Assembly (NCBI RefSeq): GCF_021134715.1
Contig: NC_060026.1
Coordinates: forward strand, 11,833,001 to 11,897,000
Length of the DNA stretch: 64,000 bases
DNA from: Daphnia pulex
Lineage: Eukaryota > Arthropoda > Branchiopoda > Diplostraca > Daphniidae
Reading direction: 5' to 3'
Shown here: positions 50,622-61,686 of the stretch, in pieces
Numbering within the stretch: the first letter of the stretch is position 1
Layout of the letters: each line of letters opens with the position of its first letter
Notes under the pieces: generated by a model
Databases searched by the model: none
What the model saw: the letters and a program-made list of their open reading frames with translations, nothing else
What the model was told of the DNA's origin: nothing
Program-made: the position numbers and the translations under genes

Positions 50622-53600
50622 TTAACTGGTATACTTACGACTGCGTATGATAACTAGACAAAGAACCAACAAGGAAATAATCCAAGCAATGCTTATTAAA
50701 ATTCCAGCGTAGACATCAGGTCGTTCAATACCCCAGCCGCGAGCGAAAATGGATCTTAAAGATTCGATGGCATACGTCACCGGCATGGAGTAGGCAATAT
50801 TGCGGAGATAAAAAGGCATCCCTATTAATAATTTAAAATTTTAAAAAAATTAAATAACAAGTTTCAAAATACAGGTAAGTCAATAAAAATATCAACCTTC
50901 GATGGGCCAGCAAATCCCTCCCATAACTAAAAGCGGAATAAAACTGGCTTGTGAAAGATTGAGAGCTGTGGCTTCGTTGTCGCATATAGTGGTTATTAGT
51001 AAACCTAAAATTGTTAAAACGTTTAAAACTATGATGAAATTTGGAAAGAAATTTGAAAAAAATTACCAAAGCACATGCCGACAAATCCTTGAAGAAAAGT
51101 AATAAAGACAGCCAGGGCCAGATTGCCTTGGCAAGGAATATTGAAGATCAACAACATGCACACGAAAACCAGGGCAGTTTGGCCAATGATTATGGTAAAC
51201 ATGTTGAACGAATGACCGATAAATATTTCGGTCATCGTTACACCTAATGCAAAAAAGTGGACCATGAATTATCCAAAGAAATTGGTCACAATATCGATGA
51301 ACGCACCAGCCACTAAACTTCGGTCTAGAAGACCTTGCTTCCGTTCGGCAACGAAGACTCCGGCGGTTAACGAAACAGCCATAAAATACACAATCCTTGG
51401 GTAATGAAATTAAAATTCAATTAAAGGTTTTTTTTATGAGATTATCAGACTGGAATAATTAATAAAGTTAAGACATTTTACGAAATAATAAGGCCGGGAG
51501 CCATAAATTCTGTGAATGGAGTATCTTTCTTTCCGTATACAGGATCAAGGAACTGAAAAGAATTTTGATTTTTGAAACCGGTTAGATTACCATGTAGCTC
51601 TAAACACCTAAAAAAAATTACCACGACAGGGATGTAACCAGCCTCTGGCTCATGCTGGCAAGATTTCATAAAATCTCTAAAGAAGTCCCTGAAGGCCTCC
51701 AAAAGCCATTTCTCGATGAAAATATCAATTTGATGGTCTTAATGAGACATCAAAATTGCCGCGTTATTTATTATACGTTCCCTGAAACAAATTTAGAAAT
51801 ATTTCTCAACTCACTGGAGGAATCAACGTTGACGCTAATTCGACTGCGGATAATGTTGTCGACATTTGTCGAATCTCCTTCAGTCTGGCGAATCTCAAAT
51901 TCTTCCGTGAAATTATGTCCGAAGTGGATCACGCCCCAGACTTGGCCATTTCTTCCCGCTTCCATTGCATCCGGCAAACTTTGATAAGGGACCTGCATTC
52001 ACCAATACAATTAAGATTTATATTCTCTTCTAACTTAACAAATTAGCGAAACAAAATAACAAACTTGAACTATGTTGTCCTTAATGTATCGTAAGTAGCG
52101 GCAGCTGAGCATCGAATACGCGCAGTCCGTCGTGTAGTTGCAGACGCGGCCCTGGGTTGGATCCAGCTCTTCATTGACGATGGCCATTTTCAGGCCCTTA
52201 GGTTCGTGTCCGAGTGTAACATTAAAGACCGTCGCTTGGAAGGCGGGCAACAAGTAGATGAATACAAATATCCTTTTAAAGCCAAACAGTACAATTTGCT
52301 AAAGAGAAACAGCCGGTAAAATTAGAAAATGTATGTACCCAATGTTCCGAAAGGATATCAAGTAATTTTTCCGAATGAGCGCACCAAGGCGATGAAGAGA
52401 CGGAATTTTCAAAGGATGACCTTGGCGTTTTCGTTTCACAACACTGGCAGTTCCGGTAGGCTCCCGGGTGTTGCTCGTTTCACTGATGCAATTCATCATG
52501 TTGTTGGCCCCACGAGCGTTCTGCATCACAAATTAAAGAGAAAAAAAAAACTTCATAAAATATAGATTGGATGTTGAAAAACCAAGTGATTGAATTTACA
52601 TGGTCAAGTATAGCAATTGGGGGCTTTCTTACTGAGGAAAGGTCGACCGGAGTTACGGGGGATTCATTAGAGTTTATGCGATTTCGACGTTGAACATCAT
52701 TTTCAGGCAGATCGACTTCGTTGACGCTGTAGTCAAAAGCCACATTTTCATGTTCTCCAGCCTGCTGCTGAGTGCGAGGTACAATTTGATGCGTCTCATT
52801 CGAAAGGCTGACGTTTGCCATGATCTCGAGTTGTTCGACTCCTTTATTAACACCTTGATTGATGCAAAGCTTGAGGAAAACGTCTTCCAAGGAAGACAAG
52901 TTGTAGTGCGCTAACAGTTTGTCGGGAGAATCTTCCGCCAACAGACGGCCGGAGCGCATCATTCCGATCTAATGCAGAAAACAAAAATTCAGATAAAACG
53001 TACGATTCATTTCTCCTTCTTAATGTTTATTATAATACTGTATTAGCCTGTCTGGCTTCTTCAATGTAGTGGGTAGTTACTATGACAGTCCTCCCATGGT
53101 CGACACTCTGACGAATAAGGTGATCCCAAATACTAGGAATAAAAAAATTAGGATTAGAAGTTTTGTTCGACGTTCCATCGCCACTAAATCGAGTGAAAAG
53201 GTTCCAAGAAACTTATTAAAATTCTTGCGAAGTCACCTGCGCCGGAGTAAAGGATCAACGCCAACAGTTGGTTCGTCCAAGATGAGCAATTCGGGCTCGT
53301 GGAACAAGGCGACGGCGAACGAGACGCGCCGCTGCTGACCGCCGCTCAGCGTCTTGACGTAACGATCGCTGGCAGGCAGGTCCAACAATTTGGTCAGAAA
53401 CGCTAACTGCGAGTTGACAAAGGCGGCCCGCAAATTGTAGATACGACCAAAATACTGGAGAGTCTCCTTGATGGTGAAGTCGCTGTACAAGGCCAACTCT
53501 TGTGGCATGTAACCAACTCGCGGACCAGGTACGCCGCTCTCCGGAGTGCCCGGCTCGTGGCCAAGGATCAGTACCTCTCCGCTGTTTAGGCTTCGACGAC

Positions 53601-53989
53601 CAACCAGACAACTTAACAGGGTGGTCTTGCCACAACCGCTCGACCCGAGCAATCCATATCTGTCGAAACATTGGACCATTAATTTCTAAATTACTTTTGG
53701 AAGGCCAACTTATTTTTCTAATGTCTAAATTGTTGTTTCGAATGTGAATTACAAATACAAATAAAAGCAGCGCAATACAAAGTTATTTTGGTATTTATTT
53801 TTCTTACATGCTTCCCCTATTAACTGTCATGTCCAATCCTTTAAGCACGGCGGAGTGGTTGCTTCCAGCTCCGTAAGATTTAGTTGCGTTGCGGACGAGA
53901 ACCGCCTGACCAACACCTGCTCCATTATTCGTTTCGACATTATGCGTCGAAACAATCACTTCTGATCCTCCAACACTTTTGCCCATCAT
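50622..53989 (-). CDS. ABC half transporter of the arthropod ABCH type
   Basis: ATG at 53989 starts MMGKSVGGSEVIVS; the stop is at 50622. The order is nucleotide-binding domain first, then membrane domain, as in ABCG and ABCH proteins. Motifs: Walker A GSSGCGKTT (about 53640), Q-loop GYMPQE, signature LSGGQQRR (about 53340), Walker B LLILDEPTVGVD, and H-loop TTHYIEEA. After a linker come an amphipathic segment (GALIRKNYLISFRNIG), an extracellular part with Cys (VCNYTTDCAYSMLSC) and ABC2-type membrane helices (VYFMAVSLTAG, FMAPGLIIS, TIIIGQTALVFVCMLLI), ending YAIESLRSIFARGWGIE and ILISIAWIISLLVLCLVIIR. The short linker and the C-terminal ABC2 layout favour ABCH, which arthropods have and mammals lack; some members move lipids to the cuticle. 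Works as a dimer in the plasma membrane. Confidence 0.88.
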
Positions 53990-55846
53990 TTCGGATTCAC
54001 GAGATCAACTTTGCTATAAAAAATTTAAACAAACAAACAGCAGATGGTTTGTCTCGGGACACAGGTAAGAAAAACAAGTCAACAAGTTTTGAATGCTAGA
54101 CTCTGAATGACGGACTGATACTGTGAATTGGGCGTATGGGAATAGAAACACTGCCCCAAACTGGAAATACTTGCTAGATAACCTTGCCAGAAGCGGCAAA
54201 GCCATGTAAAAAAAAAAAAGGAAAAACACTTTTTTTTTTGTCTGGTTCTCCAAGGCCAGATAACATTCTGCGGATATATGAGAATTGGTTTTTTTTGGGG
54301 GGTTCAAACGGTTCAAAGGGAAGGTTTCCGCATTTGTCTTCCGCGCCCTCCGCATTTCGATTTTTGTTTTTGTCCCCTCCGTGATGGCCCAACCCTCGTA
54401 CCTTTATTTTCAAAATATCTCTCAACGCATTTTAGGCGACTGTTAGTCGTTTTGGTTAAGGTTATTCAATACGAGCCTTATATATAAAAAGAAGAATACC
54501 GAGAACACAAATTTCTCTTTTTTCCAGCTGGCTGCTTTCACTGTATTTGCATGTTAGTGAAATTGGTGGATGCGCTATTATGTAACAATCGCCATTCACA
54601 CACGACCATACCTCTAGCGGCGGGTCTAGCCATCTATGAAAGGATGATAACATCACGATTTGCTTTTCTGATGAGCGCTTCCTCTTTCCGAATGAAAAGG
54701 CAAGGTTAAATGTTGATCACTTAATAACGTCATACGTGTGACATAAATTTTGCAAAACGAAATGATAAAGTTATCGAAAACAGACTTGGGAAGGTGCAAT
54801 CAAACATAAAATTACAAGGTTTTTTTGCAATCATAGCAAAGAACAAAATAGTTAAAAAATTCGATGCAGAAATAGGCGTTGTCTACTAACGTGCCTCGGG
54901 AAGGAAAGCACAAGCAGAGCGCAAGCAATAGTGTACTAGCAAATATAGGGCGTCGCAAATCACTTGTTACGCAATCATAATATTGGTGCGCAATTTGTGG
55001 AAACCTCAGTAATATTGAGTTTCAAGGTTTTCGTTCAGAGCAATGCGCATTGCTGCACTAGTTTTTGAAATTCTCGAAACCGCTACTTCGGTATATCGTG
55101 CGTTCTGCATTTTTCTCTAACGAAATTTCAAGAAATCTGATGGATTTCTCAATACGCCTTTCTTTTCCCACAATCTATCGAGCGGGCGATTAAAGACAAG
55201 AAAAGAGTCGATTCGTCATGAAACACGCTTGTTTATAGATTAGTTGTTACCAAAGGCTATACCACTTTCCAGATAGGGTGTGCTTTAAACCCACACATAC
55301 TGCTGTGTGTTGAACTATGACAAAATCTCATCTCTTCAAATTAAAAAAAGGGGTTAGTTATAAGGCGTACGTAAGCGACACATTTGCAAATTTGGGAAGC
55401 AGAGAAAATGAAAGAATCAAATGAAGCTTCACTAATTGCGAAAGTCGTTACTTCATCAGAGGCTACTATGCTGTCTGGGCTGTCTGGAAACAATGCGGTA
55501 AAATGAGAAAACGTACGTAAGAAATCTGGTTGATGAAATTTATTCTGGCTGACTAAACCAACAAACCAGAAAGGGATTGTAATAGTCATGTAAAAAAACC
55601 AACACCAATGGTTAAAGGAGGAAAGAGAGTAGTTATAATTGAATACAGCAGGAGTAAAATATGTCATGAAATAGAATAGTAGGGTTGTAAAGAGTGCATA
55701 GAAGGCAGCAATATAGGAGAGTTACTTGACTAATTTGCAACACTGTTCCATGGGCAAGTCCAAAGTTCGTTTCAAGGTCCAGAGAATGTCGAAGGGGGTT
55801 TCCATATCGTCCGTTGGGTTGGATGATCAAATTGAGTTATCTCGAT
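53990..55846. other. Spacer between ABC transporter and transglutaminase 1
   Basis: The first 150 bases are probably 5' UTR of the transporter gene and the last few hundred are 3' UTR of the transglutaminase. No coding exon, RNA gene or shared repeat is seen between. Confidence 0.35.
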
Positions 55847-58800
55847 TTAATCACGGACATGAATGGGACGAGAGCCGATAATGTCGCCCAATTCGCGAGA
55901 ATTGAAAGAGGCGACCAGTTTGCGCTCGCCGCTGAATCGCGGAAGGAACTTGTGGGCGAAGCTGATCATCTCTCCCGGTTTCACGTCACTGGCGAATAAA
56001 AGAAAAGAAAAAATTAATAATTTAAATCAATCGTCTCTCATTTGATAAGTGATGACTCACCGATATTTGACAGTCTGAGCGCGAACCAGACCGGGTCCTT
56101 CGAACGTGAACTCGCACTCGGTTAGAGTGACGGAAATGGGGTTCATGAAACTGAACGTGGCAAAGCAATCCTGGCCCACCTGCGGGTTTCCTCGGATCTG
56201 CAAAGAGCAATTTGATGTAATTCAGAACGTAATTGCAAATTGCTAATCGTATTCTGATTTCTAGCTATACCTGAACGTCCAATTTGGGTTTCTCGAGCTG
56301 GAAGTCGTCCTCTTCGCTCCACGACTGCTTAGTCTCTTGCACGGACGCCATGGCAAAGATCTTGATGTGGCCGTAGTCGACGATTTTGTCGCGGTATTCG
56401 TCCCAGCTGATGCGCACTTGCAGAGTTTCGCCTATTATTGCGTTACAAATGACAAGGAAAGGTGTCGGTAAGAAATGGAATGGTGAATAAGCTACTGGTG
56501 AATAAGACAAAACTCAAACGTACGGCCTCCGGGTTGAAGAACAAATTGACGATCGCTGCGACCAAGACGACGAGCGGTGACTCCGGTGTAGTAAACAGAG
56601 TTGGCCGACAGGATAGTCGTGATGGTCCTCATTTCTTGGGAACGGTTCTGAGATGATAAATCGGACCAGTCAGTACGTTTATAATTCAATCAAAAGACGA
56701 AATTTAAAAATGTTTATAAAGAAATTAAAAATTACCTGAATGAGAAATTGGAGATTGAAGGGCTGTCCCCAGGCAACTTTCTCTTGCTCAATCAAGTCGA
56801 AGTAAACATCTTCGTTGACGGGACGGTTGTCGAACATTGGCTGAGTTCGTTCGACGCTGCGAGCCGCGTTCATGGCCGAAACGCGTTCCGCCGCCGAACT
56901 GCCCGAGTCGTTGGGGTGACGCGACTCATCGTACCAGGGTTTGCGGTTGACGTCGTTGATGCTCAAACGGCGCACTGATGCTCCTGGGTAATGCATCATG
57001 TCCCTGTTTTCTCTCAAATCTCCTCCTCTCATGTCTCTCCTTTCCAGATAGGGTGACGACATTCCCTGGTCTTTTACATGAACGAGTCGCCGTTAGAAAT
57101 CAATAGTTCTAATATGCTAAATGGATTCAAATTGTCTAGGGCATATTACTGAAGTGGTAGTTGAAGTCGCCTTGCTTCTGGTAGCGGGACATGCCATCGG
57201 GGTTCTTGTAAAGACTAGTGATATCCTCGGCGTCGGCATCGCTGACGTCATCGTCCGCTCCCGGTCGCTTGGTCAAGATCATGCGGCCGACCCTGTTATG
57301 TAATCAACTTTATATAGGTCTGAAAGTGAAACTGTAAAATGTTGTTTAATTACTGGTAGTTGTTGACGTGAATCTTCCTGAATCCCCAGTGAGAAGTTTC
57401 GTCCTCCTGGAAGTGACTGACTTCAGCGTTGACTTCGGCAAACAGCTGAAAATGGTTGTTGGTTATTGTTCAAATCGCCAGTTTCTTATAGTAAAATGAT
57501 TTCAACTGAAATCTTACGTATGGGGTATCGAAGGCGAATCCGATGTCACCACGACGAACGGACTCGACGGAAGAGGGGCCACGACGGAAGGCTTCAACGG
57601 CCAAAGGTCCACGGCTCTTTTGGTCACCTGAATGAATTGAAAAATGAATTAATCCGCGTTTCTATATAGATGGGGGATTCGTAGTTTATTTTTAAAAAAT
57701 ATACCTCCGGAGTTCTTCTGCCAGAAATGGGGTGGGGGAGTGGGGTCAATTGCTTGCCATCCATTGCAGTTGGCTTGGAGATCGGGTCGGGACATCCAAA
57801 CTTCAGACCTTCTCAGTCAATGTCGTATAAATGATTGTGTTATCCTGGCGCAATTTATAAAAATGTTTTTAAAATTCAAAATTCATACCAAGCGTGGAAG
57901 TTCCAAATGGCATCCTGATTGTCGCCATCTGGGCCACCCTTCATCTCATCTCCGAAGATGTCAAAGTACTTGTCGACGGACAGGGTGTGGTTGGTATCGC
58001 GTGCGGAAACGAAGTTGGTCACGGGACGAGATGGAATACCCAAAGCGCGGAAGACTGTCGAAATGTATCAAGTGGATGATTATTTTCGATATTTTAATTG
58101 TCATTTAAAAATAAGAATTACTGGAAGTAGCGACGGCGGCAAAGACCCAGCATTGTCCGTATTTGACTGGCTTGGATCCGTTGCGCAAGTAGTGCTCGAA
58201 GATTTTGGAGCTTCCAGTCCAGACCCACGGGCAAACTCCATCCTCGAACGAGCCCTCCCATTTGCCTTCCAACAGACCAAAGCCTTCGTTGGCGTTGATC
58301 TGTGTGTCGTAATTACAAAATGGTCAAGAAAATGCTTTATTAAAAGTAATTTCAACGACGTTATATTTGAAAATTACGATGGAAGCAATGGCGCGGACGA
58401 CTTGGACGGGGTTGCCTCTCTCCGTTGGGTTGAGACCGGACTGTTCCAGCAAAAGTTGAGCTGCTGGCAAGGCTACGTCAGAGAACTGTCCGTAGACCCA
58501 ACGGCGGCCTTTGGGGCGATGGTGAGTGCCCACGAAGACTTTGCCAGTCTCGTTCATGAGGTACTCCCTGCGGAGCTCCTCGTTGTCCAAGTAAACTGGG
58601 TCGTCTGTTTGAAAATAATTTGGCGTGTAAAACATGAAATGTTTTGAATAGCCGATCATTTGACATTGAAAAGGTAATATATTGGCTTGGAGAACAACGT
58701 ACCGCGGCAGAAGGGGTTGAACAAGATGTAAATGTCATCCTTGAAACGGAATTCGTCGACGCGGGCGCCTGGCGTCGTCGTGGTCGTTTCAATGTTCACT

Positions 58801-60025
58801 CGCCATAATCCGACCAAAGCGTTGGCGGGAATGTGAACCTATATACAAATTCATTTTTGTTTAAATAGTCTCCGTGATTAAATAATTGAATTTCGAATGA
58901 TTATACTTGGAAAGTGATGTTGAATCCCTCCTGCTGATGGAGACGCATATCCCACTTTTGCGGGGCCCGGCTGAATTCGCGCTGAGTCATGCGGAAAGGC
59001 AAAACCACTTTGGTTCCCTTGGTCACCTGAGGATTCGGGCCTAAAAATAATAGTAATATCTACAGTTATTTCTGACTATCCCTTTCGTAATTCTCTGTAT
59101 AACATACCAAAAGTGAACGATGCCCTCAAGATGTCCCGGCGAGGATCAAAGTTACGATCCTTCATGCGCACAGCAAAGAAGAAAGGCTGGCCACGACGAA
59201 GAACGGTTGTCGACGGAGCGCAAGATGAACGGTAGTCCATCGACAACATTGGCGACATCGACGACATGGAAGCCATGTTGGTCATCGACCTGGACATCAT
59301 CATCGATGACGGGGATCCAATCTCCTAATTAACGTTTGAAAAATACGAAAAATAAGTTTTTTGTGGGCGAAATGGAATCGGAATCAAAATTCTAATGAGT
59401 TGTATTTACACGGCCGTTGTCGAAAACCATTTCGTAGCGATCAGTGCGATGCTCACGGGCGTTGTCTCGGGGGAACAGCTCAACAGACTCGATCTTCAAG
59501 TTATCTGATGGCACTTTTTGAAGAAAAAAAATGTTATTCGAAATAGTTACAATTGTTTAGCGGAAAATATGAAATCAAATGTACTACTTCCGTCGGTACG
59601 GATCTCTTCGACAGCTCGCTCGGCGCGGCGACGTCTATCCAAATCTTCGGCGTAGTGCGAGACCAATGAGGCGCGGTACGCCGCGTTGTTGCCACCGGGA
59701 CTGACTCCGACGTTGTTGCCCATTCCGTCGCGGTCGTTGTTGCGACGAACGAAACTTCCGGAATGGGACAGATTGTTCAATCCGGAGCTGCCGCTCATTG
59801 AGCGACGCAACATGACTATGAAAGATATTGTAATTTTTAATTCAATATAGCGCTTAATTCATTGAATTCTTAAAAACTGTATACCTGGTGATCCTTGTTG
59901 ACCCATATTCGAACGACGCAACATGCCTAAATAAACAATTTCAATGAGTTTTAATGCTTCTTGGTTATTTCTAAAATTCACAATTTATTACCTGGAGATC
60001 CTGGTTGATTCAATGGAGAACTCAT
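55847..60025 (-). CDS. Transglutaminase 1 (arthropod hemocyte type)
   Basis: Starts at ATG 60025 and ends at the stop 55847-55849 over many exons. Three small N-terminal exons repeat a GSP(G/V)-MLRRS theme. Then come the N-terminal domain (NLKIESVELFPRDN, GQPFFFAVRMKDRNFDPRRD, NALVGLWRVNIET) and the core with YGQCWVFAA, whose catalytic Cys codon is 58150-58152, the His in FHAWSEVW (57894-57896) and the Asp in GWQAIDPTPPP (57745-57747). All three catalytic residues are present. Two C-terminal beta-barrel domains end in GERKLVASFNSRELG and SRPIHVRD. These enzymes crosslink Gln to Lys side chains and, in crustaceans, clot hemolymph proteins; Ca2+ dependence is expected. No signal peptide is seen, as usual for the family. 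The 5' part is inside a large inverted duplication with transglutaminase 2. Confidence 0.93.
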
Positions 60026-60577
60026 TGTGCCTGTAATAATGCGAAATTCAAAAAAAATTAGTTGGTGACAAGAAACCGTTACTTTCAATACAAAATTTTA
60101 AAAATTGGTCCCAAGGGGGAAGATTGAACCCCCAAAATTCATGAATTCGCCTCAATCATCAATATACTTTGACTCGGAAAAATGTTGCCCCCAAGAAAAA
60201 TAAACCTACCAAGTTCAAATTTGTTTCTTTGGTCGAAATCAGAAAGAACGCAGCAAGATAGACCGGAGCCCGTGGTTTAACAAAACGTGTCTACCTTTTT
60301 GGGGAAGACAGATCAGCGCAAATTATGTCTCAAGTCTAAGGAGACGAATAGGCTGAATGGATTTGGGGATATAGACTCGACGTTCCCGCGACCAACGATG
60401 TGTTTGCGCAACGACTGCAAAACCAACACGAATTCATTGGCTCTTTCGGCTCGCTATTTATGCTCATTGCACGCATCGTTGCTTGTGGACTCGCACTCGT
60501 CTCGTGGCTGTCGTGAGGCGCGAGGAGTTGGAACAAAAGCGGATGGGATTACTCCACTACTATTGCCTTTCCTACTT
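58265..60577 (-). repeat. Left arm of inverted duplication (transglutaminase 1 side)
   Basis: Reverse complement of 61687-64000 with few substitutions and small intronic indels. The inner limit, where the two arms stop matching, is 60577 and 61687. The outer limit is beyond the window for the right arm, so the left limit given is only the mirror of the window end. Confidence 0.93.
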
Positions 60578-61044
60578 GTGATACAATTTTACCATAGACG
60601 ACTTTAAACACTATTCAAAACTATTGCCTTTCCATTGCATGTGTAGAGTTGGATATTCAATTTCACGGTCACACTCTATGCTCCGTACATTGACTACACT
60701 TGCGCTGGGATTATGCTTGACAGTGCCGAACGAAAGCGAAACTTAGGCTAAACTTAGTTTTTAGGATGATTAAAATATGTTTTTGGAGTTTTAGAAAAGG
60801 GTGAATTTGGGTACACACTGCTATTGCATACATCAACGTACTCTAATATTTGATATGTTAAAACTATTTCACTGGGTCGTTAACTTATTAGTATTACAGT
60901 CTTCTATAGTTTGAAATATAGGATGATGACTATTTAACTATACTTCTTCTGTATTTTTGTCTTTACTTGTTAATGATGGTTCAGATAATTATAGGATTTT
61001 TCAGAACTAGAGAATTAAACCTGCAATTTTAAAATGTAAGTCTT
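60578..61044. other. Left part of the palindrome spacer
   Basis: AT-rich, no coding exon. It is single copy in the window. Confidence 0.45.
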
Positions 61045-61164
61045 TGCTCCAGGCGAGGCTCGAACTCGCGACCTCGGCATATCTCAACAGTTTATATCAA
61101 TTCTATACTGTCCATGAATACTGTCTTATAAGTACCATGCGCTAGCCAACTGCGCCACTGGAGC
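61045..61164 (-). tRNA. tRNA-Ile (anticodon UAU), with intron, copy 1
   Basis: On the minus strand the gene starts GCTCCAGTGGCGCAGTTGG, followed by TAGCGCATGGTACTTATAAG and, after an intron, ATGCCGAGGTCGCGAGTTCG and AGCCTCGCCTGGAGCA. The acceptor arms GCTCCAG and CTGGAGC pair fully; anticodon TAT sits in CTTATAA; the A and B boxes are intact. An intron after the anticodon is the rule for eukaryotic tRNA-Ile(UAU). Total length 120 bases. Confidence 0.93.
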
Positions 61165-61314
61165 GGACTTTGCGTAACAAAAGTGCATTATTAATCAACA
61201 AAATGGTTTTCTGCGAAGATTGCGTCCGTTCGAAGTGCTTGTTAGTAGCAATTCATTACAAGTAATTCATTTACAATACGTGTACCTTCAATAAGTAAAT
61301 TCAAAATCATTACT

Positions 61315-61425
61315 GCTCCAGGCGAGGCTCGAACTCGCGACCTCGGCATTACTTCAGCGAATCAGGTTTTATTCATAAATACTGTCATATAAGTACCATG
61401 CGCTAACCAACTGCGCCACTGGAGC
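61315..61425 (-). tRNA. tRNA-Ile (anticodon UAU), with intron, copy 2
   Basis: Same exon sequence as copy 1 except GGTTAGCG where copy 1 has GGCTAGCG in the D arm. The intron is shorter (total length 111 bases) and its sequence differs in the middle while both ends are similar. Acceptor stem, TAT anticodon and T-loop GTTCGAG are intact. Confidence 0.93.
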
Positions 61426-61686
61426 TGAAATTTTGGGGCTCTATTAATCGGTATATTCTATTAGCATTTTATTATTCTTTAATGTTGCTATTTTAACTTC
61501 ATGTTAGACTTATTAGCCAGTTGAGAGTCAAGCCGACAAGAGAGGAGGTTTAAAAAAGTTTGATGCATATATGTCTCGACGTTCGCGATATCCGATATTT
61601 TAATTTTAATAATGCAACTGAAAACGCATCCTTTTCCGAAAGGTATTAGTTGTTACACTGCCCGACACGGGCGAAGTCACCTGTGG

